20,360 nt of DNA, taken from the NCBI GenBank assembly GCA_946479335.1, contig CAMLFP010000059.1:1-20360 (forward strand). Reading direction: 5' to 3'. The stretch's first letter is position 1; each line of letters begins with the position of its first letter. The translations under genes were made by a program, and so were the position numbers. Under the pieces are notes generated by a model. The model made no database searches and was not told the origin of the DNA. It saw nothing but the letters and a program-made list of their open reading frames with translations. Below, piece after piece: positions 15,790 to 20,360 of this stretch. This stretch comes from an uncultured Archangium sp. GTDB taxonomy: Bacteria; Myxococcota; Myxococcia; Myxococcales; Myxococcaceae.

Positions 15790-16237
15790 GCGGCGGCGCC
15801 TTGCCGTGCACCAGCGTCTTGGTGTCGGCCTTGAACGAGATGTCGACCTTGTCGACGCGCACGGCGATCACCAGCCCGATGCCGAACGTCGGGTGATCGA
15901 CGATGTCATCGACCACGAACGTCTCGCGCGGCGAGTACTTCTTCGCGCGGGCGAGATCCTTCCCGGCGAACTGGTCTTCCCAGCTCATCTTCACCGTCGC
16001 GGCGCGCGGCGTGCGGGCGGTGGTGCCGGTTGCGCTCTTCTTCGGCGCGGCGAACGAGGTCGCCTTCACCAGCGGCTGCGTGCCCCGGTACATGTGCTCG
16101 GAGTCGCAGGTGTTGCACTTCACCTTCACGACCTTCGGGCCCACCATCGCGATGATGGTGTGCGCGAGGTTCAGGTCGCACTTCGTGCAGAACGCGTCGA
16201 TCTCACCGCCGACGCGAATCGAATTCGGGAGCGCCAT
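15776..16237 (-). CDS. Zinc-ribbon protein with SH3/CarD-like C-terminal domain
   Basis: A 153-residue protein. The N-terminal zinc ribbon uses CTKC (Cys17, Cys20) and CNTC (Cys41, Cys44). A low-complexity Ala/Thr/Lys linker (about 55-85) leads to a small C-terminal beta domain with VVDDIVDHPTFGIGLVIAV and then VDISFKADTKTLVHG. That pattern (Val-x-His-Pro-x-Phe-Gly-x-Gly) resembles the SH3/Tudor-like fold at the start of CarD-type RNA-polymerase-binding proteins. A nucleic-acid or RNA-polymerase-linked role is possible but unproven. It starts 3 bp after the stop of the PfkB kinase gene, so the two are co-transcribed, and it overlaps the convergent pseudouridine synthase by 14 bp. Confidence 0.75.
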   Translation of the reverse strand: MALPNSIRVGGEIDAFCTKCDLNLAHTIIAMVGPKVVKVKCNTCDSEHMYRGTQPLVKATSFAAPKKSATGTTARTPRAATVKMSWEDQFAGKDLARAKKYSPRETFVVDDIVDHPTFGIGLVIAVRVDKVDISFKADTKTLVHGKAPPPTAS

Positions 16238-16240
16238 GAC

Positions 16241-17203
16241 TCAGAACGCCAGCTTCTCGCCGAACACGCCCTGGTAGCGGCGCGCGAAGTCGTCGATGGA
16301 ATACGTGTGCTCCTGGCACCCCTTGAGCTCGATGGCGTACGTCGCGGCGAGCGCGGCCAGGCGGCCGGTGGTGGCGTGGGGCAGCTTCTTCGCGAGGCCG
16401 AAGGCCAGCGCGCCGAGGTACGCGTCGCCAGCGCCGGTGGGGTCGACGACCGACGAGGGCTTCGCGACGGGGATCTCCACCGTCTCGCCGCCGCGCACGA
16501 TGATGCGGCTGCCCTCTTCGCCGCGCGTCATCACCGTGATCGGCGCCTTGTCGAAGAGCTGCTGCTCGGTGAGGCCGGTGGCCTTCGACATCATGCCGAA
16601 CTCGTAGTCGTTGCCGACCAGCACCGCGCAGCCGTCGATCCCGTCGATGATCTGCTCCTTCGAGAGCCGCGGCACCTGCTTGCCCGGGTCGAAGATGTAC
16701 GAGACGCCAGCGGCCTTGCACTCGTTGGTGTGGCGCTGCATCGACTCCGGATCGGTGGGCGAGATGATCACCCAGTCGCCCTTCTCGAGGCCGAGCGAGG
16801 CGAGCGTCACCTCACGCGCGTGCACCACCGCGCCCGGGTAGAACGCGACGATCTGGTTGTTCGACTGGTCGGTGTTGATGAAGCACGACGCGGTGAACTC
16901 GTTCGCGACCTCCTTGATGCCGCGCGTGTCGATACCGCGGCCATGCATGAAGTCGCGGTACTCGCGGAAGTCCTGGCCGGCGGCGGAGACGATGGCCGTC
17001 TTCGCGCCCAGGAGCGCCAGCGTGTACGCGATGTTGCCGGCGGTGCCGCCGCGCATCTTCTTCATCGAGTCGACGAGGAAGCTGACGGTGAGCATGTGGA
17101 CCTTGTCCGCGAGGATGTGGTCCGAGAACTTCCCGGGGAAGTTCATGATGTAGTCGTACGCGAGGGAACCGGTGACGATGATGCGCATGGTGCGCGTCGC
17201 CAT
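16241..17203 (-). CDS. PfkB-family sugar/nucleoside kinase
   Basis: A 320-residue cytoplasmic kinase of the ribokinase/PfkB fold. The N-terminal substrate-site region reads IIVTGSLAYDYIMNFPGKF, the Gly-rich motif RGGTAGNIAYTLALLG is at 51-66, and the C-terminal PfkB signature is VVDPTGAGDAYLGALAFG with catalytic Asp260. The GSLAYDYIM…FPG opening resembles the adenosine-kinase-like branch, so adenosine, ribose or another sugar could be the acceptor; ATP is the usual donor. ATG 17203 is taken as start, with GAGGT directly before it; Met6 (17188) is a possible alternative. It lies 77 bp downstream of the cysteine-rich lipoprotein gene, beyond a hairpin, and forms a two-gene unit with the zinc-ribbon protein. 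Confidence 0.9.
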   Translation of the reverse strand: MATRTMRIIVTGSLAYDYIMNFPGKFSDHILADKVHMLTVSFLVDSMKKMRGGTAGNIAYTLALLGAKTAIVSAAGQDFREYRDFMHGRGIDTRGIKEVANEFTASCFINTDQSNNQIVAFYPGAVVHAREVTLASLGLEKGDWVIISPTDPESMQRHTNECKAAGVSYIFDPGKQVPRLSKEQIIDGIDGCAVLVGNDYEFGMMSKATGLTEQQLFDKAPITVMTRGEEGSRIIVRGGETVEIPVAKPSSVVDPTGAGDAYLGALAFGLAKKLPHATTGRLAALAATYAIELKGCQEHTYSIDDFARRYQGVFGEKLAF

Positions 17204-17253
17204 ACCTCATTTCGCACGTGCTGCAATGCGGCCGGTCACGGCAGCTCGACGCG

Positions 17254-17273
17254 CCCCGCTCGATGGTGCGGGG
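17254..17273 (-). terminator. GC-rich hairpin after the cysteine-rich lipoprotein gene
   Basis: CCCCGC (17254-17259) and GCGGGG (17268-17273) form a perfect 6-bp stem with an 8-nt loop, starting 7 nt past the lipoprotein stop on the minus strand. No T-run follows, so it is not a classical intrinsic terminator. It may slow polymerase or protect the upstream mRNA 3' end, separating the glycosidase-lipoprotein unit from the kinase unit. Confidence 0.35.
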
Positions 17274-17280
17274 TGTTGAT

Positions 17281-17841
17281 TCACGTCTCGCAGCGCAGCT
17301 GCCCGCTGGTCGTCACGCAGGTCAGCGGGGTGCCGTACTGGTTGGTGGGCGTGCAGCCGACCTGCGTGGTGCACAGCTCGTACTGCGAGCTCCGGCACTT
17401 ACCGGCGACGGTGTTGCAGGAGCTGCTGGTGCACTGGCGATCTTCGGTGCACGTCTCGAGGCTCAGCCGCGAGTGCTCCGCGTAGCAGGTCTCACGCGTG
17501 CGCCCGTCGAAGGCCGCGCAGAACAGGCCCGCGCCGCACGCGTCGGCGCCGTACGACGAGCAGCAAGGCTCGGAGAACGTCTGCACCGGCGGGCTGGAGC
17601 ACGCTGCCGGGTCGGCGTTCGCGATGCACACCAGGCGCGACGGGTCGCAGAGTTGGTTCGACGCGCACGTCGCGCACGCCAGCCCCGCACCGCCGCAGAT
17701 CGTCTGCACCGAGTTGTTCGGTGCCTCCACGCAGTCACCGTCGGCGTTGCAGCAGCCGGCGCACGTCGAAGGACCGCACGGCTGTTGGCAGGCGAGGAGG
17801 GGCGCGCACAGGAACAAGACCGCGAGCAGCGGAGCTCTCAT
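17281..17841 (-). CDS. Cysteine-rich lipoprotein of unknown function
   Basis: A 186-residue predicted lipoprotein. The signal peptide MRAPLLAVLFLCAPLLAC gives lipidated Cys18. The mature part has 24 further cysteines, in patterns such as CGPSTCAGCCNADGDC, TICGGAGLACATCASNQLC and EPCCSSYGADAC. These suggest a disulfide-rich knob exposed in the periplasm or on the surface. Such Cys-rich lipoproteins are common in myxobacteria; their function is generally unknown. The start was placed at 17841 because the frame upstream (to 17928) runs into the glycosidase gene and has no signal peptide. It lies 11 bp after the glycosidase stop and is likely co-transcribed with it. Confidence 0.78.
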   Translation of the reverse strand: MRAPLLAVLFLCAPLLACQQPCGPSTCAGCCNADGDCVEAPNNSVQTICGGAGLACATCASNQLCDPSRLVCIANADPAACSSPPVQTFSEPCCSSYGADACGAGLFCAAFDGRTRETCYAEHSRLSLETCTEDRQCTSSSCNTVAGKCRSSQYELCTTQVGCTPTNQYGTPLTCVTTSGQLRCET

Positions 17842-17852
17842 GCGCGCTGCGC

Positions 17853-20282
17853 TTAGCCGGTGCGGCGACGGCGGGCGAGCACCAGCGCGAGGGCGGCGAG
17901 CGGTCCGGCGCCCGACGAACAGCCGCACGTGCTCGGCGGCGGCGTCGGCGTCGTCACGCCCGCGTCGGAGGTCATCGTCGAGCCGGCGTCTGCGATGCCT
18001 GCATCGGGCACCCCGGCGTCGGGTTCCTCATACGCACCACAGGCCGGGTCGATGGCGCGCCCACCGCGATGCGCGACCGCCAGCACCCACGCGCCCGCGC
18101 CGAAGCCGATCATCGGGGCGTTGAACTTCCAAGCGCCGGTCTGCTCGTCGTACGTCTCCGAGAAGATGCCCGCGTTGTTCATCGACTGCTGTCGCGTGAA
18201 CGCGAGCAGCGCATCGGCGCGCGTGGTGCGGCCGGCGGCGCGCATCGCGATCTCTCCGCGCATATCGGTGATCACCCACTCCGCGGAGTCGTAGGGACTG
18301 CCCCACGGCGAGAGGTCGTTGCCCCCGGCGTGATCGCGCGAGTCGTCGTTGCGGGCCCAGCCGGGGCCGTTCGCGACCTTCAGCGCGCGGTCCATCGCGT
18401 CGAGCGTCGCGTTGGCGATGCGACCGTCGGGCGCGAAGAGCCCCATCGCGATCGCGTCGAGCACCGCCGCGTCGGAGTAACCGTCGCCGCTCAGCAGCTC
18501 TTCGCGGTTCGACGCCAGCGCGCCGTGCGCATCGGTCAGTTTCGCGGCGATCGCGCGCCGCAGGTTCTGCCCCGCGAGCCGGTACTGCATCGCACGCGTG
18601 GCGTCGTGCATTCGCTCCGCGAGCAGCGCGGCGTCACACAGCCCGCGCGCCGCGGTGAGGTTGGTGAAGGCCCACGTGCGCTCGCGGCCATTCCAGTGCG
18701 TCTCCCAGATGCTCGAGTCTTTGCGCAGCAGCCCGGTGGAGGGGTCGATGATCGCCACCAGCGGGTCGGCGATCAGCGTGGCGATGTCATTCCACCGCGC
18801 GTCGACCAGCGCGGTGTCGCCCGTGCGCACCTCGTGCTCGCGCAGCGCCCACAGCACGAGGCCGAAGCCGTCGAACTCGAGGTTGGGGCCGAAGTCGTTG
18901 AAGTCGGTCTCCTCGACGCCGAAGCCCACGTAGCGCGTGAGGCTCAAGACGTATGGTGGAAAACCCTGCGGCTGGAGTTCATTCCAGTTCTGGAACCGGC
19001 CTCCCTCAGCGTCGAGGAAGAAGCGCAGCGCCTCGCGCGACTCGTCGACGAGGCCGAGCTCCGACATCGCGACCGCGGCGTACGCGCCGTCGCGCACCCA
19101 TGAATACGTCCACTCTCCGGGCGGGAGGCTCGCGAGCACCGCGCCCTTGCCCCGGTGCTTCACGATGTTCGGCAGCGCGCCGCCGTCGAGCGTCGCGAAG
19201 CGCGTGTACCGGAGTTCTCCGTCTTGCGTGCGCCACTCGCGGAGGAACGCTTCGCCGCTCTGCACCTGCGCCATCGCCATGGTCACCGCGGCCTGACGCG
19301 TGAGGCTCGCCTCGTCGGCGCTGAGCCCGGAGGGCAGGGTGAGCGACGTTTGAAACGCCGCCCAGTGGGCGAGCTCCGCGTCGAGCACCTGCCGCGCCGT
19401 GCGGCCTGCGACCCAGGTGTCGAGCCACGCGGTCACTTCACTCTGGGCAAATGGATCGGCGTGGTGCGCGCTGACGAGCCCCGCGCACTGCTCTGCACCC
19501 GCCGCGAGCGTGCCGAGATCGAACTGCAGCGCGGTCGCCCAGTCATTCGCGAGCCCGAGGTCGCCGTCGCGCGCGGTCAGCGAGTTCGTCGTGTCGCGCA
19601 CCACGAAGTACGCGTTGTCGGTCGAGGGCGAGCCGCTGTTCCACGCAGCAGCGGTCGCGGTGCCGAAGGCGCGTGTGCCCACCACGCCCGCGAAGCCGCG
19701 CTCGAAGAGGTCGCCGTTGCTGATGACCACGGTCTCGTTGGTCGAATCGACATCCACCGCGACGCCTGGCCGCCCGGGCCCGAGGTGCAGGTTCTGGAGA
19801 TGGAAGATCGACACGCCGCTCACCGCCGAGGCGCCGGTGTTCTTCGCGCAGAGGATCGCGACGTAGCCCGCATGAGGGAACGTCCGCGGCGAGAACACCG
19901 AGGCGGTCAGCGTGAGCCCGTACGCGGTGTGCGTGGTGGTCACGACTCCGGTCCCGGGCGCGTAGCCGTTCGAAACCAGCGTCGCGTCATCGAGCCAGCG
20001 CTGCTGCCCACCGGCTCGCACGCCGAAGTACGCGTCGAAGAGCAGATCGCGCGTGGCGATCACCTGCTGCTGATTGCCGACCCACACCTGCTGGCCCGAC
20101 GCATCGAGCACGAACTCCTCGGTCGCCGGGAGGTGCTCGCGGAAGTGCACCAGCTTGCCGGTGCGGCCGTCGACCATCACCGCGCCGTGACCGTTCGACG
20201 AGGGCAGGTCGTAGAACGATCTCGCGGGCACGAGCTGCGCGAGCGCGGGCAGCGAGAGCACGGTCAGCAGCAGCAGACGCAT
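17853..20282 (-). CDS. Secreted GH15-like glycosidase with MYXO-CTERM sorting tail
   Basis: An 809-residue exported protein. The signal peptide is MRLLLLTVLSLPALA, with cleavage likely before QLVP. An N-terminal beta-sandwich region (about 25-310) is followed by an (alpha/alpha)6 barrel like GH15 glucoamylases/trehalases. Motifs are WTYSWVRDGAYAA (from 391), SSIWETHWNGRERTW with likely acid Glu527, and FSETYDEQTGAW with likely base Glu709. An Asp-Ala-Gly/Thr/Pro-rich linker precedes the C-terminal tail: Cys786-Gly-Cys788, a short hydrophobic stretch and RRRR. This is the MYXO-CTERM layout, which myxosortases cleave to leave a lipid-anchored surface protein. Hydrolysis of an alpha-glucan or trehalose-like sugar is inferred; the exact substrate is not. 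The ATG lies just after a hairpin repeat whose GTGAGGG end serves as a ribosome-binding-like site. Confidence 0.87.
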   Translation of the reverse strand: MRLLLLTVLSLPALAQLVPARSFYDLPSSNGHGAVMVDGRTGKLVHFREHLPATEEFVLDASGQQVWVGNQQQVIATRDLLFDAYFGVRAGGQQRWLDDATLVSNGYAPGTGVVTTTHTAYGLTLTASVFSPRTFPHAGYVAILCAKNTGASAVSGVSIFHLQNLHLGPGRPGVAVDVDSTNETVVISNGDLFERGFAGVVGTRAFGTATAAAWNSGSPSTDNAYFVVRDTTNSLTARDGDLGLANDWATALQFDLGTLAAGAEQCAGLVSAHHADPFAQSEVTAWLDTWVAGRTARQVLDAELAHWAAFQTSLTLPSGLSADEASLTRQAAVTMAMAQVQSGEAFLREWRTQDGELRYTRFATLDGGALPNIVKHRGKGAVLASLPPGEWTYSWVRDGAYAAVAMSELGLVDESREALRFFLDAEGGRFQNWNELQPQGFPPYVLSLTRYVGFGVEETDFNDFGPNLEFDGFGLVLWALREHEVRTGDTALVDARWNDIATLIADPLVAIIDPSTGLLRKDSSIWETHWNGRERTWAFTNLTAARGLCDAALLAERMHDATRAMQYRLAGQNLRRAIAAKLTDAHGALASNREELLSGDGYSDAAVLDAIAMGLFAPDGRIANATLDAMDRALKVANGPGWARNDDSRDHAGGNDLSPWGSPYDSAEWVITDMRGEIAMRAAGRTTRADALLAFTRQQSMNNAGIFSETYDEQTGAWKFNAPMIGFGAGAWVLAVAHRGGRAIDPACGAYEEPDAGVPDAGIADAGSTMTSDAGVTTPTPPPSTCGCSSGAGPLAALALVLARRRRTG

Positions 20283-20288
20283 CGACGG

Positions 20289-20323
20289 CCCTCACCCAAC
20301 CCTCTCCCGTGAACGGGAGAGGG
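20289..20323 (+). repeat. Dispersed hairpin repeat, copy 2 (leader of glycosidase gene)
   Basis: CCCTCACCC AA, then the arms CCCTCTCCCG (20300-20309) and CGGGAGAGGG (20314-20323) with loop TGAA. Arms are identical to copy 1; only the loop and two or three spacer bases differ. On the minus strand it ends GGGTGAGGG seven bases before the ATG of the glycosidase, so the hairpin lies in its 5' untranslated region and the element provides the only purine-rich ribosome-binding-like sequence there. Confidence 0.85.
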
Positions 20324-20360
20324 GGATTGCTCCTCTTGTGCCGACTTCAGCCCTTGAACT

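Noticed and set aside
15806..17485. Long plus-strand open frame (559 codons) opposite the zinc-ribbon and PfkB kinase genes
   Set aside because: No domain or motif, Arg/Val/Asp-rich. The minus strand carries the PfkB signature and zinc-binding cysteines.
17721..19103. Long plus-strand open frame opposite the GH15-like gene, and a similar one at 19155-20312
   Set aside because: Both are shadows of the 809-residue glycosidase, whose signal peptide, catalytic motifs and sorting tail are clear.
20300..20323. Strong hairpin read as an intrinsic terminator
   Set aside because: No T-run on either strand, and it is a copy of a dispersed repeat found also inside a gene at 15510-15545.
1..20360. CRISPR array, tRNA, rRNA, prophage or insertion sequence
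   Set aside because: No regularly spaced direct repeats, no tRNA-like cloverleaf noticed, no integrase or transposase motifs. Coding style is uniform across the window.

Overview
The window is high-GC, almost fully coding bacterial DNA and most resembles a myxobacterium (Myxococcota). The pointers are a C-terminal MYXO-CTERM-type sorting tail (Cys-Gly-Cys, hydrophobic segment, Arg cluster) on a secreted glycosidase, Asp-Ala-Gly-rich linkers, cysteine-rich lipoproteins, an abundance of Ser/Thr-kinase-like and GGDEF signalling proteins, and many 4-bp ATGA/GTGA gene overlaps. The assignment is an inference from protein style; no rRNA or other marker gene is present. No tRNA, rRNA, CRISPR, integrase or transposase is visible.

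Layout. (1) 1-528, minus strand: a small unknown protein overlapping the start of a glycosyltransferase that runs off the left edge. (2) 620-6079, plus strand: an FtsB/DivIC-like division protein, a membrane GAF-GAF-GGDEF diguanylate cyclase, a second cyclase with periplasmic sensor and HAMP domain, a PhnD-like solute-binding lipoprotein and an RsmJ/YpiP-like methyltransferase. All junctions are 4-bp overlaps except one 45-nt gap holding a small hairpin. (3) 6076-7707, minus strand: a HAD family (cN-II/HAD-IG) 5'-nucleotidase whose stop codon shares the tetranucleotide CTAG with the methyltransferase stop. (4) 7773-15789, plus strand: eight tightly packed genes: coiled-coil/zinc-ribbon protein, membrane pseudokinase with a PEGA-like tail, LuxR-type response regulator, serine-less alpha/beta-hydrolase homologue, active-looking alpha/beta-hydrolase lipoprotein, M16 zinc peptidase, M16 homologue without the zinc motif, and an RluA-type pseudouridine synthase. 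(5) 15776-20282, minus strand, transcribed leftwards: GH15-like glycosidase with MYXO-CTERM tail, cysteine-rich lipoprotein, PfkB-family kinase, and a zinc-ribbon/SH3-like protein.

Themes. The long plus-strand cluster is striking for pairing dead and live homologues: hydrolase with serine-less hydrolase, M16 peptidase with inactive M16 partner, plus a kinase fold without its catalytic Asp. It reads as an envelope-directed regulatory and proteolytic unit, but its function is not known from sequence. The first plus-strand cluster ties c-di-GMP synthesis (two GGEEF cyclases, both with an RxxD inhibitory site) to a cell-division protein and a periplasmic binding protein.

A dispersed hairpin repeat (CCCTCACCC followed by CCCTCTCCCG-4 nt-CGGGAGAGGG) occurs twice. 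One copy is read in frame inside the pseudouridine synthase gene. The other lies directly before the glycosidase start, where it appears to supply the ribosome binding site.
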